DNA of 64,000 bases from assembly GCF_900129555.1 (NCBI RefSeq), contig NZ_FQWC01000001.1, forward strand, positions 496,001-560,000. The letters are read 5' to 3'. The DNA is from Flavobacterium defluvii (GTDB lineage: Bacteria > Bacteroidota > Bacteroidia > Flavobacteriales > Flavobacteriaceae). This document shows positions 1-8,648 of the stretch, piece by piece. The notes beneath the pieces are model-generated. The model ran no database searches. It was not told the origin of the DNA and worked only from the letters and a program-made list of their open reading frames with translations. Within the stretch, counting starts at the first letter, position 1. Every line of letters starts with the position of its first letter. The position numbers were made by a program, and so were the translations under genes.

Positions 1-1671
1 ACCGCTTCGTCTGTCTCTTTCTTTAGCATCTGAAGGCTGAAATCCTGAAAATCCCTGCGCTCCTGCTCCGCGTTTGTTTCCAAAGAAATCAGTCACAATT
101 AAAGGTGAATTGCTTGGCAGAATTCCAGAAACCAAAGTTCCGTTTACATCATATAATCCGTATGAAGCTTCTTCTCCTTGTTTGATTTGATAATTTTCAT
201 ATCTGAATTCACCTCCAAAAGCAACGTTTAAACCAGAAAGAAAATCAAATTTTCTGCTGAAATCTAAATTGGTCGTACTTTGCAAAAAAGAAACTTTTCC
301 GGCATCAAAACTTGTTGGAGAATTTACGCCCAAAGTTGCATTGATAGTATTGTTTACATCATATTTAAAAGAGTTTGTTCCAAGGTTCGAACTCAAATCA
401 GTATCAAAACCAAATAATTGTGTATTTACTCCAAGTGCTGCAGAAGCATCTAAAATTCCTGATTCAATTTCCGGTAAAAATCCGTTTTCATACACTTGCG
501 TGAAAGTTCCTGAACCATTTGGTAATCTGTTAAAAGCATACGATTTTCCATCTCTATATGATACTCCACCAAATGAATACAATGAAGTTGTTTCGGTTAA
601 AGGATATTTTGCATTATAATAGGCTTGTCCCGAAGCAAGTTCTGACTGACCAACACTCATATTATAGTCGGCTCTTTCCTGATTTCTATAAGCTAATTCA
701 TTATTAGTTACATCAAAATTTAGCGCTGTCTGCAATTGTGCAATTGTTGTTGCAGATGAAATTGCATTTTGCTGTGCCGGTGTAAAATAACTTACCTGCG
801 GCGCATATTGCTGAATCGTACTTATAATTTGTACCGAATTTGGAGTCGTATTGATATTGCTAAAAAGAGAGTTGATCTGAACTCCGTTTTGCGCGGCTCT
901 GTTTTCTACAGCATTGTAAGCATTAAAAATGGCATTGCTTCTAATTCCTGCGCGGCTTGTCACTTGTCTTGTTACAGCAGTTCCGGTAACATTTAAAAAA
1001 CTTCCCGGTTTTCCTAATGAAGTTCCGTAGTTTAAATCAACCTGAACAGTTTGTCCATCGGCTCCGCCTTTAAAGTTGTTAGATCCCGAAGATAAATTAG
1101 TTCCGTACTGAATTCCTCCTGAAAGATAATTGGCATTCTTTTTTAGAACGATATTGATTACTCCGGCAATCGCATCAGAACCGTATTGTGCTGCTGCTCC
1201 GTCTCTTAAAACTTCGATTCTTTCAATGGCGAAAGATGGAATCGCATTTAAATCTGTTCCTACAGATCCTCTTCCCGGTGATCCGTTTATGTTTACTAAG
1301 GCACTTGTATGTCTTCGTTTTCCATTTACTAAAATTAAAACCTGATCCGGGCCTAAACCTCTTAATTGTGCCGGATCAACGTGGTCTGTTGCATCGGCAG
1401 TTGATGTTGCGTTACTGGTAAAAGATGGTGCAACATAATTTAAAATCTGCGTTACGCTGGTTTGCGGCGCTCCTTTTGTTATTTCAGAAATATTAAAAAC
1501 ATCAACAGGAACCGGAACATCAGTTTTTACTCTGTTTTTATTTCTGGTTCCAATTACGGTAACTTCTAATAATTCATTATTCTTTAAAGTATCCTGCTCC
1601 GTTTTATTATCCTGAGCATAAAGGCCTGAAAATGTCACAAGACCTAAAACGATTAGTACATTCTTCTTCAT
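1..1671 (-). CDS. TonB-dependent receptor, C-terminus cut by window edge
   Basis: Outer-membrane active-transport channel of the TonB family; 557 residues are visible before the reading frame runs off the left edge. It starts with a signal peptide (MKKNVLIVLGLVTFSGLYAQ) and goes straight into a plug domain without a CarboxypepD_reg domain: VEVTVIGTRN-like TonB box region, then LRGLGPDQVLILVNGKRR and IERIEVLRDGAAAQYGSDAI, which are classic plug motifs. The rest looks like beta-barrel strands. It is divergent from metK across a 533-bp spacer, and its own leader carries a short Met/Cys-rich ORF and an intrinsic terminator, so expression is probably controlled by attenuation. The substrate is unknown; the leader suggests a link to sulfur supply, which is inference. 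Confidence 0.9.
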   Translation of the reverse strand, partial: MKKNVLIVLGLVTFSGLYAQDNKTEQDTLKNNELLEVTVIGTRNKNRVKTDVPVPVDVFNISEITKGAPQTSVTQILNYVAPSFTSNATSTADATDHVDPAQLRGLGPDQVLILVNGKRRHTSALVNINGSPGRGSVGTDLNAIPSFAIERIEVLRDGAAAQYGSDAIAGVINIVLKKNANYLSGGIQYGTNLSSGSNNFKGGADGQTVQVDLNYGTSLGKPGSFLNVTGTAVTRQVTSRAGIRSNAIFNAYNAVENRAAQNGVQINSLFSNINTTPNSVQIISTIQQYAPQVSYFTPAQQNAISSATTIAQLQTALNFDVTNNELAYRNQERADYNMSVGQSELASGQAYYNAKYPLTETTSLYSFGGVSYRDGKSYAFNRLPNGSGTFTQVYENGFLPEIESGILDASAALGVNTQLFGFDTDLSSNLGTNSFKYDVNNTINATLGVNSPTSFDAGKVSFLQSTTNLDFSRKFDFLSGLNVAFGGEFRYENYQIKQGEEASYGLYDVNGTLVSGILPSNSPLIVTDFFGNKRGAGAQGFSGFQPSDAKERDRRSG

Positions 1672-1738
1672 TTCTTTTTTACTGATTAATTAGTGTTTTT
1701 GGCTTAAAAAAAATCTTACAGTTTTTTCAGTTTCAAAC

Positions 1739-1767
1739 AAAAAAAACCTCTGCGGCCTGCAGAGGTT
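1739..1767 (-). terminator. Intrinsic terminator in the leader of the TonB receptor
   Basis: On the minus strand a perfect 9-bp stem (AACCTCTGC / GCAGAGGTT) with a 5-nt loop is followed directly by eight T. It lies 68 nt upstream of the receptor start codon and 24 nt after the stop of a 22-codon leader ORF, so it would stop transcription before the receptor gene. That position marks it as an attenuator, not as an ordinary gene-end terminator. Confidence 0.8.
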
Positions 1768-1790
1768 CTATTTATGTGGTTGAAAATAAA

Positions 1791-1859
1791 CTACAATAGA
1801 GTCTCTGCGGAAAGTTCCGGCATCTTACAAGACATCATATTGCAAACTGTAAATTTCAT
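1791..1859 (-). CDS. Met/Cys-rich leader peptide of the TonB receptor (candidate)
   Basis: A 22-codon ORF from ATG at 1859 to TAG at 1791. Residues 6-13 read CNMMSCKM, so two Cys and three Met of the peptide are packed together (five Cys/Met in eight codons). Codons 18-19 (Ala-Glu) contain GCAGAG (1808-1803), which is identical to the 3' arm of the downstream terminator and can pair with its 5' arm CTCTGC (1764-1759). A ribosome that stalls in the Met/Cys cluster would leave GCAGAG free to form this antiterminator, while a ribosome that reaches the stop codon would cover it. This is the geometry of amino-acid attenuation. An inner start at codon 8 or 9 is also possible. Translation is not proven; the peptide matches no family I can name with certainty. 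Confidence 0.55.
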   Translation of the reverse strand: MKFTVCNMMSCKMPELSAETLL

Positions 1860-1881
1860 TTGTTCTGTTATTTTAACGAGG

Positions 1882-1913
1882 CAAATTTGCGAACTATTTT
1901 TTAACTGACCAAA
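1882..1913 (-). promoter_or_regulatory. Possible promoter of the leader and TonB receptor
   Basis: Minus strand TTTG (1913-1910), 20 nt, then CAAATTTG (1889-1882), one base off the Bacteroidota -7 box TAnnTTTG. The box lies inside the palindrome GCAAATTTGC. It would place the RNA start roughly 15 nt before the leader ATG. Weak, because the -7 box is imperfect. Confidence 0.3.
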
Positions 1914-2003
1914 CAAAAACCAAAATATTTTCTATTACCCTATCAAATTAGTATATTACTGTTAAATTTCTGCTATAAAAAATAAAAAAAGTTGAACTTT
2001 AAT

Positions 2004-2032
2004 TTGCAAATCAAAATGGTTTTATACCTTTG
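2004..2032 (+). promoter_or_regulatory. metK promoter (-33/-7 type)
   Basis: TTG at 2004-2006, 18 nt, then TACCTTTG at 2025-2032, a full match to the Bacteroidota TTG / TAnnTTTG promoter. The RNA would start about 2038, just before the riboswitch, leaving a leader of about 165 nt before metK. Confidence 0.75.
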
Positions 2033-2043
2033 CACGCGAATAC

Positions 2044-2178
2044 AGAGGAAAAATTTGAACTGATTGCAACCTCTTCATAATGAAATGATTCGTTATGAAT
2101 GCCGAAACCAGGATTTCGGTAGTAAAAAATGCTAAAGCAGGTATTCTCCTTTAGCACTTTCAGCAATTACTTTTCCTC
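2044..2178 (+). promoter_or_regulatory. SAM-II-like riboswitch upstream of metK
   Basis: The conserved SAM-II order is visible: P1 strand AGAGG (2044-2048), a loop containing ATTTGAACTGATTGCAA, P1 strand CCTCT (2070-2074), and a 3' block AAAAAATGCTAAAGCAGG (to 2141) that matches the SAM-II AAUG..GCUAAA..AGG core. Between P1 and the 3' block two extra hairpins are inserted (TCATAA/TTATGA at 2075-2098 and CCGAAA/TTTCGG at 2102-2119). TGCTAAAG (2130-2137) can instead pair with CTTTAGCA (2149-2156), and GAGGAAAA (2045-2052) with TTTTCCTC (2171-2178), giving an alternative fold that would hide the core. It would let S-adenosylmethionine repress its own synthase. The class assignment is from memory of the consensus, by eye. 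Confidence 0.75.
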
Positions 2179-2204
2179 GATTAATGTTAATTTAATAAAT
2201 TATT

Positions 2205-3455
2205 ATGGCTTATTTATTTACGTCAGAATCTGTTAGTGAAGGGCATCCAGACAAAGTTGCAGATCAAATTTCGGATGCTTTAATTGATAACTTTCTGGCA
2301 TTTGATGCTGACTCAAAAGTAGCTTGTGAAACTTTGGTTACTACTGGTCAGGTTATTTTAGCAGGTGAGGTAAAATCGAATACTTATCTTGATGTACAGC
2401 AAATTGCACGTGAGGTAATCCGTAAAATTGGATATACTAAAAGTGAATATATGTTTGAAGCGAATTCTTGTGGAATTCTTTCAGCAATTCACGAGCAGTC
2501 TGCAGACATTAACCAAGGTGTTGACAGAGCTAAGCCAGAAGAGCAAGGTGCTGGAGATCAGGGAATGATGTTTGGTTACGCTACAAACGAAACTGAAAAC
2601 TACATGCCATTGGCATTAGATTTATCTCATAAATTATTACAAGAGTTAGCTATTTTAAGACGCGAAAACAAAGAAATCACGTATTTACGTCCGGATGCTA
2701 AATCTCAGGTTACTTTAGAATACAGCGACGATAACAAACCAACTCGTATTGATGCGATTGTTATCTCAACTCAACATGATGATTTTGATGAAGAAGCGGC
2801 AATGCTTGCTAAAATCAAAAAAGATATTGTTGAAATTTTGATTCCAAGAATTATCGCTAAAAACCCTAAACACGCACATTTATTCAACGATAAAATCAAC
2901 TATCACATTAACCCAACAGGAAAATTCGTTATTGGGGGACCTCACGGAGATACTGGTTTAACAGGAAGAAAAATCATTGTTGATACTTATGGCGGAAAAG
3001 GTGCTCACGGTGGTGGTGCATTCTCTGGAAAAGATCCAAGTAAAGTGGATAGAAGTGCTGCTTATGCAACTCGTCATATCGCTAAAAACTTAGTTGCTGC
3101 TGGTGTTGCTGACGAAATCTTAGTTCAGGTTTCTTACGCTATTGGAGTTGCTGAGCCAATGGGAATTTTCATTGAAACTTACGGAACTTCTAAAGTTAAC
3201 TTAACTAACGGTGAAATCGCTAAAAAAGTAGAGTCTATTTTTGATATGCGTCCTTACTTTATCGAGCAAAGATTAAAATTAAGAAATCCAATTTACAGCG
3301 AAACTGCTGCTTACGGACACATGGGACGTAAACCAGAAACGGTTACTAAAACTTTCTCTGCTCCGGGCGGAAACGAAAAAACGGTTACTGTTGAGTTGTT
3401 TACATGGGAAAAACTTGATTTTGTTGATCAGGTAAAAGCTGCTTTTGGATTATAA
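2205..3455 (+). CDS. metK: S-adenosylmethionine synthase
   Basis: Cytoplasmic enzyme that makes S-adenosylmethionine from methionine and ATP. It carries the ATP-binding motif GHPDK (residues 13-17), the signature GAGDQG (115-120) and the glycine-rich signature GGGAFSGKD near residue 270, and covers the family over its full 416 residues, slightly longer than the roughly 385 of the enterobacterial enzyme, as usual in Bacteroidota. The ATG is the only sensible start. It is a single gene with its own promoter (2004-2032), a SAM-II-like riboswitch in the leader and a strong terminator behind it. SAM feedback on metK fits the riboswitch call. Divergent from a TonB receptor. Confidence 0.98.
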   Translation: MAYLFTSESVSEGHPDKVADQISDALIDNFLAFDADSKVACETLVTTGQVILAGEVKSNTYLDVQQIAREVIRKIGYTKSEYMFEANSCGILSAIHEQSADINQGVDRAKPEEQGAGDQGMMFGYATNETENYMPLALDLSHKLLQELAILRRENKEITYLRPDAKSQVTLEYSDDNKPTRIDAIVISTQHDDFDEEAAMLAKIKKDIVEILIPRIIAKNPKHAHLFNDKINYHINPTGKFVIGGPHGDTGLTGRKIIVDTYGGKGAHGGGAFSGKDPSKVDRSAAYATRHIAKNLVAAGVADEILVQVSYAIGVAEPMGIFIETYGTSKVNLTNGEIAKKVESIFDMRPYFIEQRLKLRNPIYSETAAYGHMGRKPETVTKTFSAPGGNEKTVTVELFTWEKLDFVDQVKAAFGL

Positions 3456-3505
3456 TCCAGATTTTTAGACTGACTTAGATCGTTAGACATCTTAGTCCTA
3501 AATAT

Positions 3506-3544
3506 AAAAAATCCGATTTCTAAAATTTAGAAATCGGATTTTTA
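3506..3544. terminator. Bidirectional terminator between metK and the convergent gene
   Basis: A near-perfect inverted repeat with arms around AAATCCGATTTCTAAA and TTTAGAAATCGGATTT, with A-runs on the left and T-runs on the right, so it can act for metK and for the minus-strand gene that ends at 3569. Confidence 0.85.
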
Positions 3545-3568
3545 TTTGTGTAGCTGTTGCGTAATTTA

Positions 3569-5812
3569 TTAATACGTTCCGTTTTGCATTTTTGATAATG
3601 TTTCTTTTATTTCACCTGCAGTAACTTCTTCAACATTTTTATCTAAATATTTTACCGCCAAAGCCTGAGTTGCAATTGCTTTTTCTTTTTGACCGTCTTT
3701 ATAATACAACTGCGCCAAGGTGTCTAAATAATAAGGATTATTTTTTGTTACTACCAAACTGTATTCTGACCAAACAATAGCACTTTTTATAAAAGATGCA
3801 TTTTGAGGTTTTAAAACAACTTTCCACGCTGATTCATTACACAAATTCGAGTGGTAATCTTTAAATGAATTCCATCCATCATAAGAATAGCTTGAAGCTG
3901 GGTCTAATGAGGTGTATATTGCATCTAATTTTTCAATTGGGCTTCCTTTTTCTGAAGCTAAATTAGAGTCAAAATAAGTGCCGAATTCTTTTAAGAAATT
4001 AGTATTCGATCCGTCTTTATCTTCTATCTGACTTAAATAATCAAAATAGTTTCGGTATGATTCAAAGTTTCCTTTTCCTAAAGCGATGATCTTTTTATAA
4101 ATCGAAATATTCTTGTCTTTGTTTACTTCTCCTGAAGTTCCTTCCTGAGAAACATAAGTATTTTGCTGTAAGGCCAAAGATATTTCAGAAACAACATTTC
4201 CTAAAGTATGTATTTCTCCTTCTTTATTATTGAATGCTGCACGTTCTGCTTCAATTGTATCTGAGTGTTTTAAAAGATAATCAATTGCTAAATAATCTGT
4301 GTCGTTTAAGATTCTGTCTTCGTTAAAAAGCTGTTTTGTAAATCCTTGATTTTTGATTTCTTTTACTATTGTTTCTACCAAATACAAGTTTGGTTTTGTA
4401 TCTTTTTGATGCGCTTCAATTAGTTTTTTCCAGGTTTGCGCAATTTCTTTTTTATCTACAGTTGCTTTTGTGATTACAAATTCGGTAGAATTTGGATCAT
4501 CTAATGTATAGTCTGAATCATAATCGTATGATGTTTCTAACAATGCTGCTTTGTTAAACGCTCTGATCAAATCAGCATCGGCAGCTTTTTTATTTTTGAA
4601 AACTTTATCAATCGAAACAAAAGCGTCTGCACGCTGCAGCTTTCTGTAAAAATCTCCGTAGTAACTAAACTGATACGATTTGTCTGTTAAATCAGATTTT
4701 GCAACTGCTAATACATCTCCGTTTCCGTTTAAAACAACTACACTCGGATCATCCGTTATTTTATTGTTTTTGAGCCACTTTTTATCATCTCCTCCGGCCA
4801 GATAATAATTGAAAACGTCGTATTGCGGATTGTAATTATCATACATATTATAAGAGGTCTGCTCTTCCTGACCTATTACAAATGCATCAAAATTAGTTTT
4901 GGCTAACTTATTTTTATTATCTGCTAAAACAACCAGAAACTTACTGCTCTTTTCTTTCGTTGCTGCGATTGCACTTTTTAGATTATTTTCTATTTTTAAT
5001 TTAAACTTATATTGCGCTGCAGCCGGAGCTTCAGTATAAGCAACTACTGCTGATGTATCAATTACTGCTGTTGCTGTGTCAACTAATTCTTCATAATCTG
5101 TCTTACCCGGATAAGTCCAGTTTGAAACAATTTCACTTTGAAGAGGAACAACTTTAGAAGGTTTTACAGGTTGTACTTCTTTTTCATTTAAAAACACTAA
5201 CGGATTTTTTCCTCCTTTTTCAGAAATTTTCAACTCGTTTGTTTTCTTATCATAAAATCCGGCAATTTTTAAATCTCCTAAAACTTCCAATTCATAATTG
5301 ATTGTCACTTCAGAAACATCTTTTGGTAAAGCATATTTATAAACATTGCTTTTTCCGTTATATTCTTCGTAAACTAAATATAAAAAGTCTGCTTTTTCGA
5401 TTTCAAATTCCAAATCTGTTTTTTCCCAATCTGGATCTGATTTTGCTTTAATATCCGAAAGTTTTTGATATTGAACTGTTTCTGAACCTTTTTGTGTTCC
5501 TATATAAAAAGAATAATAAGAAGGATCTAAAAATTTAATTTTAATCTTTTTTGCTTTTTTATCTGTTGCAAAAGAAAGATCAAATCTGTTTTCTGATTTT
5601 GTAGTATTAATGAAATTTAAGGAATCTCCTTTAATTTCGTAACCTCCCGTGTAGAAAACCAATTCGTATTTATTATCATCTAATAAATTTAATTTGATTT
5701 TCTGGCCTTTGTTTGTAGATAGATAAGTTCCTTTTTCGATGCCTTTTGTTTGAGAATAAGACATAAAAATTCCCGAAGTAAATAGTAATAAAATCCAAAT
5801 AAAATTGCGCAT
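3569..5812 (-). CDS. Secreted protein with thioredoxin-like middle and C-terminal TPR-like helices
   Basis: I do not recognise a named family. The 747-residue product starts with a signal peptide that ends near SYSQ (residues 18-21). The first third is beta-rich with a run like PDWEKTDLEFEI. The centre (about residues 285-400) contains KFLVVLADNKNKL and VVVLNGNGDVLA, the strand pattern of a thioredoxin-like domain, but no CxxC pair is visible, so redox activity is doubtful. The last 250 residues are helical and end with a TPR-like unit (PYYLDTLAQLYYKDGQKEKA). It is a single gene, convergent with metK, followed on the same strand upstream by the barrel/GLPGLI pair. Location is probably periplasmic or outer membrane. 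Confidence 0.75.
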   Translation of the reverse strand: MRNFIWILLLFTSGIFMSYSQTKGIEKGTYLSTNKGQKIKLNLLDDNKYELVFYTGGYEIKGDSLNFINTTKSENRFDLSFATDKKAKKIKIKFLDPSYYSFYIGTQKGSETVQYQKLSDIKAKSDPDWEKTDLEFEIEKADFLYLVYEEYNGKSNVYKYALPKDVSEVTINYELEVLGDLKIAGFYDKKTNELKISEKGGKNPLVFLNEKEVQPVKPSKVVPLQSEIVSNWTYPGKTDYEELVDTATAVIDTSAVVAYTEAPAAAQYKFKLKIENNLKSAIAATKEKSSKFLVVLADNKNKLAKTNFDAFVIGQEEQTSYNMYDNYNPQYDVFNYYLAGGDDKKWLKNNKITDDPSVVVLNGNGDVLAVAKSDLTDKSYQFSYYGDFYRKLQRADAFVSIDKVFKNKKAADADLIRAFNKAALLETSYDYDSDYTLDDPNSTEFVITKATVDKKEIAQTWKKLIEAHQKDTKPNLYLVETIVKEIKNQGFTKQLFNEDRILNDTDYLAIDYLLKHSDTIEAERAAFNNKEGEIHTLGNVVSEISLALQQNTYVSQEGTSGEVNKDKNISIYKKIIALGKGNFESYRNYFDYLSQIEDKDGSNTNFLKEFGTYFDSNLASEKGSPIEKLDAIYTSLDPASSYSYDGWNSFKDYHSNLCNESAWKVVLKPQNASFIKSAIVWSEYSLVVTKNNPYYLDTLAQLYYKDGQKEKAIATQALAVKYLDKNVEEVTAGEIKETLSKMQNGTY

Positions 5813-5903
5813 ATTATAAAAATTTGGCTGTTAATATCAGCGTAAAGATATTTCATTCTTATTTAAAATAACAGCTTAATCTTTAAATTTCAGTAAATTC
5901 TGA

Positions 5904-8591
5904 TTATAAGTTATATTTCATCGAAAAGATGATATAACGCGGCTGTACTGTGTATTGAGAAACTCGTGTAGAAAATTGTGAGAAATTGTCGTCATTGAGA
6001 TATCTGGTGTTTAACAAATTAGTTGCAGATACTTTATACTCCCATTTACTGTTTTTCTTTTGATAAATTAAACTTGCACTCAAGAAATCATATTCGTTAT
6101 CGACGGTTTTATCTCCATTATAATAATGATAAAATTCATACTCAGACACAAATGAAAAACTATCCAGAAAATAATAATCTAATCGAGCGAAAGGTTTGTC
6201 TGTATAAAAAGTTGAACCGCTGTATTTATTGACTAAAAGATTGTAACCAAACTCAATATTAGGCAGATTTTTATAATTTGTCGAAGCTCTTACGGTATAA
6301 CTCTGCACGAAACTTTCTGTTGTTGCTAACTGGTTATTTTGAATATTATTGAATTTTGACCAGTTTAAACTTGCATTTGCAGAAGCTTTGTAATTCTTTA
6401 AAAATGAACGTCCGTAAGCTCCCATTCCGGAAAAAGTTTCATCGGCTAAATTGGAATTATAAGGAACTGAAGACTGATTAATTCCGTCAAAATTAGCTTC
6501 TGTTTTAATAGCATCCACTTTTCTCGTATAAGTTGCATTTGCAAAAATATTCTCGAAATTAAACATGTTATACTTAAAATAACGAAGCGAATGTACTTGC
6601 GAAGTTGCATTTTCTAAGGCACGATTTCCTCGAAACAAACTGCTGTAATCAGATAAAACATAACCTGCTGCCAGCTGATTTATATCTGTAAAATCATTTG
6701 TTAGAGAAAAATTATATGTAAGCGTTTCTGATTTTTTGATTTGATATAAAGCAAAGAAATCAGGCAGAATTTTGGTGAAATTTTGAGAATAATCTGTCCC
6801 CAGCTGTGCATTTGTCATCGAATAAGAATGCAGGCTGACACCGGGCGTAAAAGTAAATTTACCCGTTAAGATTTTATAATGAAGACCAAGAAAAACATCA
6901 TTAAAATTATAATCAACATCATTATTGTTTTCTGCTGTATTTAGATCATTTTTATCTCCGTCATCCAAAATTTGAAAAATATGAGAATTGAAGTTCTGAT
7001 AAGAATAAGTATTTCCTAAAGTAACATTAAAATTACTTTTTGGCGTAACCATGTAATAGTAATCTAATTTCGCATCAATTTTATTGGTTTTTACAAAACG
7101 GTCCTGATTTAAATCATTTCGATTCTGGCCAGAAATATAACCTGATAAATCAAACGGCTGCGATTTTAGATTCGCATTATAAAAAGGATTTTCATCCTGA
7201 TATAAATGCTGCATTTCAAAAGCAAAAACATTTTTATCACTTTGAGTATAATACAAACTCAGATTTTGGTTTATTGAGGTTGGATCTTGCTTTTTGCCCG
7301 TTAAAATAGTTTCGACTGCCGAAACATTATTAACAACCGATTCACGAAGCAAATCTGTATCTTCATCTTGTTTTGATAATTTAGTCAAGACGTCATAATC
7401 AAACTGAAATTTTGTATTAGGTTTATAAGTAGAACTCAATTTGAATAATCCTAAATTGTTTTTCTGGTGTGTTAATTCGTCCCTTTTCTGCTGATTTCCA
7501 GAATCAAGAATAGTAGTTTGCGATTTGGTTTCTAAATCTGTTTTTGAAGTAGAAAGAATTCCAAAACCGCTTAAAGTCCAGGCTTTTGTTGGCGAATAAG
7601 AGAAATTGGTTGCGCCAAATTTAGTTTCGATTTCCTTGGCGCGATTGTTTCTTAAAACCGAAATTCCTAAATCGTTTGATGAAATATTAAAGGAACTTCC
7701 GCCTTTTTTCATCATATTTTTAAATCCTCCCGTAAACTTAAAATAATCCTGTGCCGTAAGCGGCAGTTCTCCAATATTATTAAAATTGGTAATTAAATTG
7801 ATGCTGTATTCCGGGCTGTAATAAAATAATTTTGGGTTTATGATATATCGGCTGTCGAGTTCTGCAACGCCAATCCCGGCAGTTACATCTCCAAACCAAA
7901 AGTTCTTTTTACCTTCTTTCAGCTTAATATTCATTGCCACATTTTCCTGATCGTTTTCTAAACCTTTTAATTGACTTACTTCATTAAAGTTCCTTAAAAC
8001 CTGAACTTTATCAATAGCATCCGCAGGAATATTTTTAACGCCAAGTTTGGTATCTCCGTCAAAAAAATCTTTTCCTTCAACCATCAATTTGCTTACTTTT
8101 TTTCCTTCAACTTCGATTTCTCCATCGGCATTTACCTCAACGCCCGGAAGTTTTTTCAGGACATCTTCGAGTTTTCGCTCTGTTCCGGTTTTAAAAGAAT
8201 CGGCATTATAAACTATCGTATCGCCTTTTATAGAAACCGGCATTTCCCGAACTATTTCTACACCTTCAAGTTCTATTCCTGCGCCGTCTAAAACTATATT
8301 TTGTGCAATGTTTTCAGTTTTGGTCGAAACAGCAATTTCTTTTGATTTCATTCCCAGATAACTTACTTTTACTGTATAAGAAGTGTTGGGTTTTAGAGTT
8401 AATTGAAACTTACCTTTATCATTGGTAATTCCGTACGAATCCATGGCTTTCGTCGTATTGTTTACAGCCATAATATTGGCCATTTCCAACGGATTTTTTT
8501 GTTCGTCCTGAATAAATCCGTCAAAACGAACACTCTGTGAAAAAGATATAGAAGCAAAAAGTAAGGCAGATAAAAAAAGTATCTTATTCAT
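5904..8591 (-). CDS. Outer-membrane beta-barrel protein, TonB-receptor-like (OMP_b-brl_3 type)
   Basis: 895 residues with signal peptide (to about SFSQ, residue 19), a CarboxypepD_reg-like domain (about 22-105: FIQDEQKNPLEMANI, GKFQLTLKPNTSYTVKVSYLGMK), a plug-like region (EDVLKKLPGVEVNADGEIEVEGKKV, KDFFDGDTKLGVKNIPADAIDKVQV) and a long C-terminal barrel that ends in an aromatic-rich strand (YIIFSMKYNL). This is the architecture of the outer-membrane barrel family of Bacteroidota that resembles TonB receptors. The gene directly upstream (57 bp) encodes a GLPGLI protein; the two are often neighbours and are probably cotranscribed. Substrate unknown. Confidence 0.85.
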   Translation of the reverse strand: MNKILFLSALLFASISFSQSVRFDGFIQDEQKNPLEMANIMAVNNTTKAMDSYGITNDKGKFQLTLKPNTSYTVKVSYLGMKSKEIAVSTKTENIAQNIVLDGAGIELEGVEIVREMPVSIKGDTIVYNADSFKTGTERKLEDVLKKLPGVEVNADGEIEVEGKKVSKLMVEGKDFFDGDTKLGVKNIPADAIDKVQVLRNFNEVSQLKGLENDQENVAMNIKLKEGKKNFWFGDVTAGIGVAELDSRYIINPKLFYYSPEYSINLITNFNNIGELPLTAQDYFKFTGGFKNMMKKGGSSFNISSNDLGISVLRNNRAKEIETKFGATNFSYSPTKAWTLSGFGILSTSKTDLETKSQTTILDSGNQQKRDELTHQKNNLGLFKLSSTYKPNTKFQFDYDVLTKLSKQDEDTDLLRESVVNNVSAVETILTGKKQDPTSINQNLSLYYTQSDKNVFAFEMQHLYQDENPFYNANLKSQPFDLSGYISGQNRNDLNQDRFVKTNKIDAKLDYYYMVTPKSNFNVTLGNTYSYQNFNSHIFQILDDGDKNDLNTAENNNDVDYNFNDVFLGLHYKILTGKFTFTPGVSLHSYSMTNAQLGTDYSQNFTKILPDFFALYQIKKSETLTYNFSLTNDFTDINQLAAGYVLSDYSSLFRGNRALENATSQVHSLRYFKYNMFNFENIFANATYTRKVDAIKTEANFDGINQSSVPYNSNLADETFSGMGAYGRSFLKNYKASANASLNWSKFNNIQNNQLATTESFVQSYTVRASTNYKNLPNIEFGYNLLVNKYSGSTFYTDKPFARLDYYFLDSFSFVSEYEFYHYYNGDKTVDNEYDFLSASLIYQKKNSKWEYKVSATNLLNTRYLNDDNFSQFSTRVSQYTVQPRYIIFSMKYNL

Positions 8592-8648
8592 TATAAGAAT
8601 ATTGAATTTGGATTTTGGAATTTGAAACTTGAAATTTATGTGAAAATT

